A stretch of 64,000 nucleotides of DNA from CAJBLF01 sp964560855 (GTDB lineage Bacteria > Patescibacteriota > Gracilibacteria > Absconditabacterales > Absconditicoccaceae): NCBI GenBank assembly GCA_964560855.1, contig CAZLLU010000002.1:11774-75773 (forward strand), written 5' to 3'. Positions 49,402 through 60,643 of the stretch are shown in pieces. The position numbers were made by a program, and so were the translations under genes. Position 1 is the stretch's first letter. Every line of letters begins with the position of its first letter. A model generated the notes under the pieces. That model ran no database searches, was not told where the DNA came from, and saw only the letters and a program-made list of their open reading frames with translations.

Positions 49402-50889
49402 ATGCGTTTTTATGATGAAATAACGATTACGGTCCAATCTGGAAAAGGAGGAGATGGAGTGGTGACAGGGAGAAGAGAAGCGGGAGTACCGCTTGGTGGA
49501 CCTTCAGGAGGAAACGGCGGCGACGGCGGTTCTATCATTTTGCAGGCGTCCAAAGACGAAAATACATTGCAGACATATAGGTACAAAGCAAGCTTCAAAG
49601 CTAAGCCATGAGAGCCAGGTAGGTCAAGAGATCAATACGGTGCCAATGCCGAGAATCTGACATTGATCGTACCAGTGTGAACTATCGTAAGAGACAAACA
49701 GACTGATGAAATACTCCACGCTTTCACTCAAGATGGTGAACAACGGACTGCAGTGTATGGTGGTGATGGAGGAGTTGGAAATATGCATTTCAAAGATCCT
49801 GTCCATCAATATCCCAATTTTTGTCTGCTCGGCGAGCCAGGAAACAAAAAAGAGATCGTGCTTGAACTCCAGCTTTTGGCTGATGTTGCCTTGATCTGAA
49901 CCCCTTCTGTCGGTAAGACGTCGTTGATCAATACTATTTCAAATACCAAAGCGAAAGTCGCTGACTATCCATTCACGACATTAGTTCCGAATTTATGATC
50001 TGTGACGGCACAGAAGACGAATTTCAATGTCATCGATATTCCATGATTGATCAAAGGAGCGGCTGAATGAAAAGGGCTTGGCAACGCATTTTTGCGCCAC
50101 GTGCTCAAAGCAAGAGTGTTTTGTTTGATGTGCGACATTTCCAGATATGACAAATGAATCACTGAGATTCCTGAATTGCTTGATGAAATCATAACATACG
50201 CCAACAATAAACTCTGAGGCGAAGACAAATATCTCGAAGTGCAGATCAGGGAAGATGATGGATTCATTACGTTCTACGCCTACGAAGAAGGGAATCCTGT
50301 GATAGAAAAAAGGATGATGTTCCTTATCAACAAATATGATCTCGTCAATGATCAGGATATTTTGAAAGAGTATCAGGAACAGCTTCGAAAGGAAATTCTT
50401 AATTTTTTCAAACAACATAAGATCTGAGCCAAAATCACGAAAAAACTTTTGACTCAGCATACGTTCACTATCTCCGCAGCGACCCATTCCGGCGTTGATG
50501 ATCGGTTGAAACATATTGTAGAAATGCTCAAAAAAACTGATACGAACGAAGTCTATCATTTCGAGAATATCCAACACAAAGAAGTGAAAAAGAGACAAGA
50601 TTCTATCAAAAATATCAGCGAAATCGAAAAACCATATTTGGTCGAACATGAGTATCTGACTGCTGCCGACGCGGAGTATGTCAATGTTCGGGAAATCTAC
50701 AATGAAGAGATGGCAAAGCTCGTTCGGCAGATGCCACGAGGAAATGACGAGGCAGAAGCGCGATTTCGGAAACAAATGAGCGAAAAATGATTTCTCAACG
50801 AATTCGAAAATAGAGGTATCCAGAAAGGGGATGTCTTGAAGATGTTGAGCCCATACGAGTGATTAGAACCGAGATATATACAATACTAA
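49402..50889 (+). CDS. obgE: Obg/CgtA GTPase
   Basis: 495 aa from ATG 49402 to TAA 50887-50889, with more than 15 TGA (Gly) codons. Gly-rich Obg fold at the N terminus (SGKGGDGVVTGRREAGVPLG; GGNGGDGG). GTPase motifs: G1 LIGTPSVGKTSLIN (Gly from TGA 49897), G3 DIPGLIKGAAEGKGLG, G4 INKYD, G5 ISAATHSGVDD. Associates with the large ribosomal subunit in assembly and stress. Its C-terminal region after G5 is long (over 100 residues) and charged. Confidence 0.95.
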
Positions 50890-51010
50890 AATATTGTCCT
50901 CCTTTCGTAAAGGAGGAGGACCACGGAGTGGGGGAGGATTTACGGACTATCGTACTTTTTGTCCATAAATCCCTCTGCCTTCGGCTTCTCCCTTTGCAAA
51001 GGGAGACAAA
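50890..51010. repeat. MITE-like element with CCTCCTTT hairpin
   Basis: TCCTCCTTTCGTAAAGGAGGA hairpin core (written here CCTCCTTTCG / TAAAGGAGG), GTCCATAAATCC and CTCCCTTTGCAAAGGGAG. Same repeat family as 45088-45220. No ORF. Confidence 0.65.
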
Positions 51011-51034
51011 ATATATTTAATTTTTTTTAGAGTC

Positions 51035-51475
51035 ATGTTCGTTATCCTAAGCATCTCAGATTCAGATAAGCATCGGGAAAAAGTCGTTGAGGAGTATACC
51101 AAGCGTTTATGAAAATCTGTGAAGATAGAAAATATTACCCCCTCAAGAAAAGGCAATACCGAGCAAATGATCCAAGCCGATACGGAGAATATCATCGCCA
51201 AGCTGGGAAAATTCTCAGTATATAAAAAAGTATTATTATCCAAAGAAGGGAAACAATTGACAACAATGGAACTTCATAAACAATTTATACATAAAGATGT
51301 GGTTTTCATTGTTGGCGGCCCCTATGGATTGAACGAACCAGAATTATCCAAGCATATAGATAGTAAGATTTCATTCGGAGCGATCACTTTGCCACATGGC
51401 TTAGCGAAAGTGACTTTACTGGAGCAATTATACAGGATTTTCACGATAGAGCAGGGGAAGAGTTATCATTATTAA
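51035..51475 (+). CDS. rlmH: 23S rRNA pseudouridine-1915 N3-methyltransferase
   Basis: 146 aa from ATG 51035 to TAA 51473-51475. SPOUT knot with DVVFIVGGPYGLNEPE, then KISFGAITLPHGLAKVTLLE and the terminal YRIFTIEQGKSYHY, the C-terminal signature of RlmH. One TGA (Gly). It methylates the pseudouridine in helix 69 of 23S rRNA. Follows obg on the same strand after the MITE-like repeat. Confidence 0.95.
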
Positions 51476-51527
51476 TGACATGATACTATATGATTGATGG
51501 TAATGAAAAGTTAGGTAATCTTGTTGC

Positions 51528-51555
51528 TTGACTTTATTTTTTATTTGTATATATT
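51528..51555 (+). promoter_or_regulatory. Promoter (TTGACT-16-TATATT)
   Basis: TTGACT (51528-51533) and TATATT (51550-51555), 38 nt before the ATG at 51594. Confidence 0.65.
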
Positions 51556-51593
51556 AGCAAAAAAAACAGAAACCTAATTTAAAACACAATTAT

Positions 51594-52691
51594 ATGAAAA
51601 AAAAACCCATTTTTTGGTACGATCAACAAGAGTATATCGTACAGTATCTTAATACCTTAAACCGCTTCCATAAATTGCTCGAGGAAAGGAGAAAAGCGTA
51701 CAGAATACTGAACAAGAATCTGAATGAATTCTATGTATTGAACGGAAAATTCTATTTGGACAAGTTCGGTCAGTGCTGGCGCGTCGTCGGCAAACATATG
51801 GAAAAGATCATCTTCCCGTTAGTGGCAACGAAATCAAAATTCTTGTCTTGTATAAATAATTACAATACCAGCAGGAATGTATTGACCACTGATGAAATCT
51901 TGGCGGATCTAGAAAAAGCGAAAGCTTCTGGACGGCCCTGGCCGATAACGTTTTCTTTAACTATCAGTGAGCCCCCTTTGCCATGGGTGGTATGCCCTGA
52001 ATGCGGAAAAGGATGGAATATTCACAATGTGACCGATTACCTCAAAAAGGAATCAGTGCGCAAGGAGTTTCCCGCTGGAGAATTTGTGGGTAAGAAGCTC
52101 AAAGAAATGTGGTCAGCGTATGAAAAAAAGACTGATTTCGAATGTTATATTCCTCCTGACCACCGGGTATATAATCCCAAATACATCGACAACACGCCTC
52201 ATCCGGAATATCCAATACTCAAGATCAATGGCGGCGGATTTATTCCTGATGATATGGGAAAAACCGACCCTGAGCATGTACTCGAAGATGGAGATGTAGT
52301 GGCATTCTGGACAAAAGAATGCTTTCATAAGCAATGCTTGCATACATATCTGGATTGAACAGAACAAGAAAAATTTACAAAAGTATTTGCTGATGCTGGA
52401 TTCCAGAAAAATGAATTCACTCCCATCCCGAATGAATACGAGGGGTGCCAAGAACCTGATTGTACTAAATGTGCTTCATGGTTCATGGTGACCACCGAGG
52501 TCGGTGTCTTTAAAGTCGGTTGGCGCAAACGAGTGATTGCTATTACCTGGCCAGAAAAAAAAGAACTGCTCCAGGTATTCAAGAATCAGGATGTCACCAA
52601 AAGTACTTCCGGCATCCATGCTTGCGACTGGAATAAAGCAACCGAGTATCTCAAAAAAATCCGTGAACATCTGATAAGTGTTCCGGTGTAA
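51594..52691 (+). CDS. Hypothetical Cys-motif protein, 365 aa
   Basis: ATG 51594 to TAA 52689-52691, with one TGA (Gly) at 52356. Three possible metal-binding clusters: WVVCPECGKGWNIH near residue 138, TKECFHKQCLH near 245, and GCQEPDCTKCASWF near 290. The rest is hydrophilic and charged, and no transmembrane segment is seen. Own promoter and terminator. No family recognised. The zinc-ribbon-like clusters suggest nucleic-acid or protein binding, which is inference. Confidence 0.7.
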
Positions 52692-52713
52692 GAAACAATA
52701 TCTGTATGTTGAT

Positions 52714-52745
52714 ATCAGTCCGGTACCCCGGGCTGATTTTTTTAT
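52714..52745 (+). terminator. Intrinsic terminator
   Basis: ATCAGTCCGG-TAC-CCCGGGCTGAT followed by a T run. Confidence 0.85.
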
Positions 52746-52751
52746 TTCGAC

Positions 52752-52846
52752 CGAAGGGAGAAATCCTAGGAATAAAGCGTAGGCTTCTCTCTATTTTCGA
52801 CGAATATAATGAGGAGAAATCCTAGGAATAAAGCATAGGTTTCTCG
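52752..52846. repeat. Two near-identical hairpin repeats
   Basis: GAGAAATCCTAGGAATAAAG followed by CRTAGGYTTCTC occurs at 52757 and again at 52812. Each copy folds as GAGAAATCCTA / TAGGYTTCTC. No gene between 52692 and 53137. Confidence 0.7.
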
Positions 52847-52979
52847 GCTGTCGCCTCGAAACGACATTCTTTTGCATTTCCTCTTAGAATCGCTATATTC
52901 CCTGATGAAAGAAAACTGAGAATTAGCGAGACAGATTAAAAGAGTTGATAGTTTATAGTTGAAAGTTGAAAGTTGATGG

Positions 52980-53137
52980 AATGTATGGCACATTACCATA
53001 GTTCATATTAAGACAAATACCATCATTATTCACTATTAATTATTCATTATTAATTATTCATTATTCATTATTAATTATTTTAATCTGTCTAATTACATGT
53101 ATTTTCTTTCGACTTTTTACCCTCATTATTTTTTCGT
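52980..53137 (+). promoter_or_regulatory. Repeat-rich leader of pnp
   Basis: TTACCATAGTTCATATTAAG, ACAAATACCATC, then repeated TTATTCATTATTAATTATTC, before the ATG at 53138. Confidence 0.55.
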
Positions 53138-55270
53138 ATGGCAATCAAAAAAAAGGAGTTCACCCTCCACACGCAATCCTTCGATCGAGAAGGCAAAAAG
53201 CTCTCGTTCGAGACCGGAAAATTAGCAGTCCAAGCAGACTGTTCATTAGAAATCAAATTCCAGGACAACGCATTATTGTGTTCGACCGTCATGGAAAAAA
53301 ATCCAAGATCAGATTCTGATTTCCTTCCGTTGATGATCGACTTCAGAGAAAGCTATTCAGCCGCAGGAAGACTTGGTGGAGCAGCGTACAGAAGAAGAGA
53401 AAGCAGACCTTCCGACCAAAACATTCTATACTGCAGACTTACAGATAGAGCACTCAGACCTATGTTCCCTAAGGGAATGATCAATGACGTCGTTATCACG
53501 ATTACCCCATTGGCACTTGATCACACTATGGATTTAGGAGTTTCGACTATTATCGGATCATCTATGTCTATCATGGCAGCAGGTATCCCATTTGACGGGC
53601 CTGTAGGCGCAGCGATGATAGGATATATCGACGGGCAATTTGTCATCAATCCAACGAGAGAAGATTCAGAAAAAAGTCTTTTCTTATTATTAGTCGCAGG
53701 AAAGAAAGGATCTATCAATATGATCGAAGCAGAAGGAAATGAAGTTCCTAGGGATCTTTTGAAAGAAGCATTCGTAGTCGGTCAGAAAGCAATCGATGTA
53801 TCATGTGATTTTCAGACAGAATTTCTCAAGACCGTCAATCCAACAATGAAGGAGATTACTTACAACAAACCTTCTGATGAATTGATCGCCTATGTCAAAA
53901 ATATTATCACTCAAGATAAATTAGACGCATTGGCAGACAATACCAAAGTGCCATTCAATACGTTATCTGTACAATATGAAAAAGAAGTTTTGGAACTTTG
54001 CAAAGACAAGATCGATGATGCAGAGCAAACAGATTTCACAGAGACCAAGGTAAAAATGGCAGTTTTCAATGTTATCAAATATTTCTTGCGTCATCGCACA
54101 TTAGAGACAGGAAAGAGGATCGACGACAGAGACAAAAAAGATATCAGACCTATCTACTGTGAAGTGGATACGTTACCAAGAGTACATGGAAGTGGATTGT
54201 TCCGGAGAGGAGATACACAAGTATTGAATACCGTTACCCTTTGAGGACCAAAAGAATATCTGATTCTCGACGACATGGAAAATGACGGTGTACATCAGAG
54301 ATATATCCATCACTACAATTTTCCTCCATTCAGCGTCGGTGAAGCAAAAGGAACCAGAGGAACAGGAAGAAGAGAAATCGGACACGGAAGATTGGCAGAA
54401 AAAGCATTGGAGAAAGTTCTTCCTTCTATGGAAGAATTCCCATATACGATCAGAGCAGTTTCAGAATGTTTAGGTTCAGGTGGATCTACCTCTATGGGAT
54501 CTGTTTGTAGTTCGACATTAGCTTTGATGGCAGCAGGAGTACCTATCAAAAAGCCAGTTGCAGGTATCGCTATGGGATTGATGACGGATCATGATGAAGA
54601 ATGAAATATCACTAAGCATATTGTATTGAACGATTTGATGGCTACGGAAGATTTCACCGGAGATATGGATTTCAAAGTTGCAGGAACCAAAGACGGTATG
54701 ACAGCTATACAGCTCGATACAAAATTGAAAGGATTAACGATGGATATCATTCATGAAACCATCGATAGAGCGTTCGAAGGATATGCAGAGATTATGGATG
54801 TAATGTTGCAGACGATAGCTGAACCAAGAAAGGAAGTCGGAGAATATGCACCAAAGATCAAGATCATCCACATCAAGCCAGAAAAGGTAAGAGAAGTTAT
54901 CGGAAAGGGTGGAGAAGTGATCAACAAGATCATCGAAGAAAATGATCATATCAAGATTGATTTTGAAGATGATGGAACTTGCTATCTGACACATCCAAAT
55001 GCAGAGATTATCGCGAAAGTCGAAGCTATCGTATTGGAAATCGCTTCTGATTTGGAAGTTGGACAGGAATTTGATGCTAAGATCAAGAGAATAGAGGATT
55101 ATGGATTGTTTGTTGCATTGCCAAAGGGCAAGATGGGACTCTGCCATATTTCTAATCTCGGACAGAGATACGACCTTCCGCTTACCAATCATTTCAAACT
55201 CTTCCAGACCATCAGAGTCAAAATCAAGAGCATCGATAATGACGGTAAAGTAGCAGTAGTAAAAATTTAG
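53138..55270 (+). CDS. pnp: Polyribonucleotide nucleotidyltransferase
   Basis: 710 aa from ATG 53138 to TAG 55268-55270. Two RNase PH cores: the first has GRLGGAAYRRRESRPSDQNI, the second LFRRGDTQVLNTVTLGGPKE (Gly from TGA), then GTGRREIGHGRLAEKAL and SECLGSGGSTSMGSVC. The C-terminal KH domain (EVIGKGGEVINKI) and S1 domain (QEFDAKIKRIEDYGLFVALP) are complete. It degrades RNA 3'-5' by phosphorolysis. Only two TGA codons in 710. Confidence 0.97.
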
Positions 55271-55321
55271 TGAACAACGAATACATAATAATGAAAAACG
55301 AAAGCTTTGCTAAAATAAACT

Positions 55322-55407
55322 ATGGTAGAATACAATAGTCTATATATACCAAATACCTACATTTTTCATTATTCATTTTTAATTTTTAATTGTTAATTTT
55401 TAAAAAA
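55322..55407 (+). promoter_or_regulatory. Repeat-rich leader
   Basis: AATACAATAGTCTATATATA, then CATTTTTCATTATTCATTTT and TTAATTTTTAATTG repeats to the ATG at 55408. Confidence 0.55.
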
Positions 55408-55968
55408 ATGAAATTTCTCAAAAAAGTACTCAAGACTATTTTACGGTTAGTAGTGATTATCATTGTGTTGGCACTTATCAATCGGTGGTATCTCGGTGGG
55501 TTCAAAAAAGTAGAGGTAAAAGAACAAATGACGGGTCCATACACGATAGCGTATACAGAATTTGTAGGTGATTACAGTAAAGTATGACCATCAATGGACA
55601 AAGTGTATGTAGCATTATCATGAGCAGGAATCTTATCTGCGACAGGTGTTGGAATCTATTATGATGATCCAGCAGTGATATCTGGAGAAAATCTAAGGAG
55701 TGATGTAGGAGCTATCGTTGTCGGTAATGAGATAACTAAGGTCCCTCAAAGTAATGAGATCAAAATCAAGAATATTGGAGGAAAAATGAGCATGGTAGCC
55801 GAGTTTCCTATCAAAAGCGCGGCTTCATATATAGCAGGAGTGATGAAAGTCTACCCAGCGTTGAAAAAATATATGACAGAAAAGGGATATAGTAGTGAAG
55901 TTCCTGTTATGGAATTGTACGATATGGTAGCCCAAAAAATCTATTATGTCATAGAAATCACGAAGTAA
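55408..55968 (+). CDS. Membrane-anchored GyrI-like domain protein
   Basis: 186 aa from ATG 55408 to TAA 55966-55968. One N-terminal membrane segment (LRLVVIIIVLALINRWYLGG), then a GyrI/effector-binding-like domain: MTGPYTIAYTEFVGDY at its start, SGAGILSATGVGIYYDDP in the middle, RSDVGAIVVGNE, and CVPV-like VPVMELYDMVAQKIYYVI at the end. TGA codes Gly twice. Small-molecule-binding domain; ligand unknown. Terminator follows. Confidence 0.75.
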
Positions 55969-55996
55969 ATCATAATTTCACAAATTGTACAGGGAA

Positions 55997-56021
55997 AGAC
56001 GCTCAAAAGGCGTCTTTTTTT
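55997..56021 (+). terminator. Intrinsic terminator
   Basis: AGACGC-TCAAAAG-GCGTCT, then seven T. Confidence 0.85.
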
Positions 56022-56086
56022 AGTGTTTTTCGTGATTTGTGGGTATACTATTATAGCAAATAAGTTTTAACCGTATACTTTTGCCC

Positions 56087-56926
56087 ATGGAAACAGATAA
56101 TTATAATAATGAGCGTCCAACAAACAATCAGGGATATCATGAAGCTAATGATGAACTTTTGGATTCTTTGAAAAAATCACCGCATGAGCAAAAAGAGATT
56201 GCTCATTTAGCTGAAGTATTCAAAGAACTTTTGGGCACGGATTCTTTAGGTGATTATACTTGTTATACCAATGAAGCAAAACAATGTTCTGACGGATCTG
56301 ATTTGTATACATTAATCAAATATGAAGGGAAATATCTGATTGTAAAAGTAGGAGCAGGTGAATTCAATACCAAGGTATTTACAACAGGAAATATCCAAGA
56401 ACTTAAATGATTTTATCACAGTCCTATTCCGTTATTCGTAATAAATCAGGGTAGTTATCTCGGAGATAAAGAAGATAAATTTTTAAGAGCAGTGAAACCA
56501 AAAGAATATTTAGATAAATTTGCGGCCATTGTGAGTCCAAAATGAGGGGAAGCAACATATCGCACTCCTAGAGAAAGACATGAACAAAAAATCGATTTTA
56601 ATCATATTCATATTAGAGAATATACTGATGCGTTAATCAAGGGAAGATTAGTATTGCTCCAAAAAATATTCCCCAACGGAGAGTTTGAAGACGCAGTCAA
56701 AATGATGAAAAAACTCAAAAAAATGGATTTTGAACAATTTTATAAACAGATACGAAAAGGAAGAAAATTTTTATCAGAAGAGATGCAAAAACTCATAGGA
56801 TGTTTACGACGTATGTGAGTTGAACAAGCGGGATGTGCAGTAGGTGATAGAGATGCATATGCATCGATGTATGATCTGATACAGACGTTCGATACGCAAA
56901 AGCAAGTATTTACTAAATCACAATAG
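56087..56926 (+). CDS. Hypothetical protein, 279 aa
   Basis: ATG 56087 (METDNYNNERPTNNQ) to TAG 56924-56926; the first 25 residues are Asn-rich and disordered. TGAs occur in QELKGFYHSP, SPKGGEATY and RRMGVEQAG. The middle (LYTLIKYEGKYLIVKVGAG) and the Lys-rich LVLLQKIFPNGEFEDAVKMM suggest a mixed fold; no family recognised. A kinase-like pattern is not evident. No signal peptide. Confidence 0.7.
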
Positions 56927-57015
56927 TTCATAAGAAGACATACCAACATTACGTCATTCCGGCGTTATGTGTTGGTGCCGGAACATTCTTAATTTTTAAT
57001 TCTTAATTAAGTATC
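56927..57015 (+). promoter_or_regulatory. Leader containing a REP fragment
   Basis: The ACAATAGTTCATAAGAAGAC element overlaps the end of the 279-aa gene. A CGTCATTCCGGCG...GCCGGAA palindrome then replaces most of the usual repeats, and TTCTTAATTTTTAATTCTTA precedes the ATG. Confidence 0.5.
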
Positions 57016-57300
57016 ATGGCATTAGATTTTAATTCATTCAGAGTAGTGGATATCAAAAATCCAAGCAAGGAATGCGTCCAATTGTGTTTCAGCGACGGCA
57101 AGACAAACGACCTCAAAAGTACATGTCTCATAATTTTCGAACAACAGGTGAAATACATCATCACCGAAGAATATGAAACACACAAAAAAGTAAAAGTATA
57201 TATTATCGATGATGACGATCCGATTATAGTGGATTTTTATCCAGAAGAATATCATCTCTATGAGACGTTCTTTATGGCACTACACAACAAGACTATTTAA
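57016..57300 (+). CDS. Hypothetical protein, 94 aa
   Basis: ATG 57016 to TAA 57298-57300. Small alpha/beta protein (FRVVDIKNPSKECVQLCFSD ... KVKVYIIDDDDPIIVDFYPEE) with an acidic loop. No TGA codons. No family recognised. Precedes the gap-containing repeat array. Confidence 0.65.
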   Translation: MALDFNSFRVVDIKNPSKECVQLCFSDGKTNDLKSTCLIIFEQQVKYIITEEYETHKKVKVYIIDDDDPIIVDFYPEEYHLYETFFMALHNKTI

Positions 57301-57580
<280 letters not shown>

Positions 57581-57587
57581 TTACTAA

Positions 57588-57674
57588 AATGGAATATTGT
57601 AAATTATAATAGTTTATAATAAGACAAATACCAACATTATTCATTATTAATTTTTAATTATTAATTGAGTTAGC
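57588..57674 (+). promoter_or_regulatory. Repeat-rich leader of R15P isomerase
   Basis: ATATTGTAAATTATAATAGT, TTATAATAAGACAAATACCA, then ATTATTCATTATTAATTTTT before the ATG at 57675. One of the clearest copies of the shared leader. Confidence 0.6.
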
Positions 57675-58619
57675 ATGATGAATCTTACTCCTATCAAAAC
57701 CGTAGCTGACGATATCAAAAGCATCACTATCCAAGGTGCGACCAATATCGCCAAAGCTGGTGTCGATATCCTCGGCAAAGAGATCAAAAGACAAAAATTC
57801 AAAGATCTCAAAGAACTCGATACATTCCTCAAACAGGCGCTCGTGTTGCTCAAGACGGCGAGGGCTACCGAGCCTATGCTTTTCAATGGACTGAGGGATT
57901 GTTTTTTTGAATACAAGGAATTGATGAAAACCAAAAGCGATCTCAAATCTATTCAAGAAAAATTATTCAAAGTCTGCAAAGCATACGTCCAAGATATTGA
58001 GACTGAAGAAGCATTGAGACCATTGATTGGAGCGAAATTGATCAAGAAGCGCATGAATATCATGACGCATTGTCATAGCGGATCAGTGATAAAGATTCTT
58101 GTACAAGCACACAACAAAGACAAAAAAAATATTTACGTCTACAATACCGAGACGAGACCTTTGTATCAGGGAAGAAAAACCTCGCTGGATTTGCTCAAAG
58201 CGAAAGTACCGAACACGATGATCGTGGACGGAGCGGCACCATTTTTTGTAGATAATCTGTATGCTTCAGATGTGGATATCGATATGGTGATCATCGGATC
58301 AGATTCTATTTCTCTTGAAGGAGATGTCTTCAATAAAATTGGAAGTTTTGCTATTGCCTTGTCTGCACGACATTCTGGTGTACCGGTATATATAGCAGGA
58401 TCATTGCTCAAAGTAGATACAGAAAATTCTATAAAAATAGAACAAAGATCTGGCAAAGAACTTCGACCGGATGCTCCGAAATGATTGGAGATCGTGAACT
58501 ACGCATTCGATATCGTTCCAGCAAAATTCATTACCGGCATCATCACTGAATATGGTGTCATCAAGCCAAAAGATATCAAGAAAGAAGTGAAGAAACACTA
58601 TCCATGGATGATAAAATAA
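57675..58619 (+). CDS. e2b2: Ribose-1,5-bisphosphate isomerase (eIF2B-like)
   Basis: 314 aa from ATG 57675 (or 57678) to TAA 58617-58619. eIF2B/R15P isomerase family: IMTHCHSGSVIKIL holds the active-site Cys, then YVYNTETRPLYQGRKTSLDL, and VDIDMVIIGSDSISLEGDVF with the active-site Asp in GSDSI. It converts ribose-1,5-bisphosphate to ribulose-1,5-bisphosphate, the step between AMP phosphorylase and RuBisCO. RuBisCO and AMP phosphorylase follow on the same strand. One TGA (Gly) near residue 270. Related S-methyl-thioribose isomerases are less likely, given the RuBisCO and AMP phosphorylase context. Confidence 0.9.
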
Positions 58620-58683
58620 AACTTCTAAAATTTGCTAGAAAATCAAAAATCAATATACTTAAGACAACCTTTATTTTGTTCGT

Positions 58684-59094
58684 ATGACAATGTCTGCAAA
58701 AAAGGAATGATTTATTAGACAAGCTATCCATGAAATCTCTCTTCGTGTAGAGATGCAAAAAGAAAAGAAACAGAAGATCCAAAAATTTTGGGATATGTTT
58801 GATACGCTTGATATGCTATCCAAACATAAGCTGGAATATAAAATAGATAATTGGTTCGATCTGAATAATGGTAACATCTTGTACGATAAAGCTGAAGACA
58901 AAAGAGCCATAGAAAAGATGTCAAAAATACTTCTTGAGTTACCTGAAAAATCGACATTGCATATATATAAGCTTGTCAAAGAAAAAATCAGAAGTCAGGA
59001 ACAATTGATGGAAAATTTACTCGCTGATAGGCAGATACCAGACGCCAAAGCTAGTGAGAAACCACATAAACCAGAACATCATCACAAATGATAG
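58684..59094 (+). CDS. Hypothetical protein inside the AMP pathway cluster, 136 aa
   Basis: ATG 58684 to TAG 59092-59094, with TGA codons at the seventh residue after the start and as the last codon. Helical, Lys-rich (MQKEKKQKIQKFWDMFDTLD), with a His-rich tail (KPEHHHKG). No family recognised. Its position between R15P isomerase and RuBisCO makes a link to the pathway possible but unproven. Confidence 0.65.
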
Positions 59095-59158
59095 ATTACG
59101 AAACTTCGTTTCCTACTAAATCACTTTCGCTCTTTACCTTATAAACATAAACAAAAAA

Positions 59159-60583
59159 ATGGACATCAAAGATCTTTTATCAACACTCAACAATCATCAA
59201 CTGGCATATGTAAACTTGGATCTTCCTGATCCGAAAAACGGCGAATATATGCTTTGATGCTTTCATCTTGTTCCTGGAAAAAATCTCAATATCCTCCAGG
59301 CAGCATGCGAAGTATCTGCAGAATCATCTACAGGAACCAATTTTCTTGTACAAACAGAAACACCATTCGCTCGTGAAATGAATTCACTCGTCTACCAAGT
59401 AGATATGGAAAAAAGCTTAGTCTGGATAGCATATCCGCGAAGACTATTTGATCGTGGCGGTAATGTACAAAATATCCTGACCTATATCGCAGGAAACGTC
59501 TTCGGTATGAAAGAAGTCCAAGCATTGAAACTCTTGGATGTACGATTTCCGCCAGCAATGCTCGAACAATATGATGGACCAAGTTATACCTTGGACGATA
59601 TGAGAAAATATTTGAACGTCTACGATAGACCTATTTTGGGAACTATCGTGAAACCAAAGATGGGACTTACTTCAGCAGAATATGCTGAAGTAGCGTATGA
59701 TTTCCGGGTAGGAGGTGGTGATTTCGTAAAGAACGATGAACCACAAGCTGATCAGGATTTCTGTCCGTATGACAAGATGGTAAAACATGTAGCGGAAGCG
59801 ATGGTCAAAGCAGTCAAAGAGACAGGACAAAAAAAAGTTCACTCTTTCAATGTTTCAGCTGCAGATTACGATACTATGATCGAGAGATGTGAAATGATCG
59901 TAAATTCCGGTATGGAACCAGGATCTTACGCTTTCCTTATCGACGGAACGACTGCAGGATGGATGGCAGTACAGACTTTGAGAAGAAAATATCCTAACGT
60001 TTTTATCCATTTCCATAGAGCTGGACATGGTGCATTCACAAGACCAGAAAATCCAATCGGATATAGCGTATTAGTACTTTCCAAATTCGCTAGATTAGCA
60101 GGAGCATCAGGTATCCATACGGGTACGGCATGAGTCGGTAAAATGGCAGGAACGCCGACAGAGGATATCACTGCAGCGAATAATATCTACAAATATCATG
60201 CACAAGGACATATTTTCGAACAATCTCGAGGATTGATCCCAGAAAAAGATGAAGATTTGATCCAAAAGATTCAGACTGACACTCATCATGCATTGACTAC
60301 GGAAAACGATTCGCGGAGAACGATGAAGAAATGCTGCCCGATCATTTCCGGAGGACTCAATCCTACATTGCTCAAACCATTCATCGATCTGATGGGAAAT
60401 AACGACTTTATTACGACGATGGGGGCAGGATGTAATGCACATCCAGGAGGAACCAAAAAAGGCGCTATGGCTTTGGTACAGTCATGTGAGGCATTCAAAA
60501 AAGGAATAGATATCCATGAATATGCCAAAGATCACGAAGAATTGGCTCAGGCAATTGAGTTTTTTGAAAAGAAAAAGAAATAA
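59159..60583 (+). CDS. rbcL: RuBisCO large subunit, form II/III
   Basis: 474 aa from ATG 59159 to TAA 60581-60583. Catalytic motifs: GTIVKPKMGL (first Lys), GGGDFVKNDEPQ (carbamylated Lys, Asp, Glu), HRAGHGAFTR, loop 6 HTGTAGVGKMAG (Gly at TGA 60131), and PIISGGLNP with MGAGCNAHPGG. The length fits form II/III. It carboxylates RuBP to two 3-phosphoglycerate. In this setting RuBP would come from AMP by way of R15P, so it is a nucleotide-salvage enzyme. No phosphoribulokinase is seen. Confidence 0.97.
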
Positions 60584-60643
60584 AAAAATCCTATAGAAAG
60601 ACCAGATCCTTAATACATCTCTTTATATTCTATTCTATTATCT

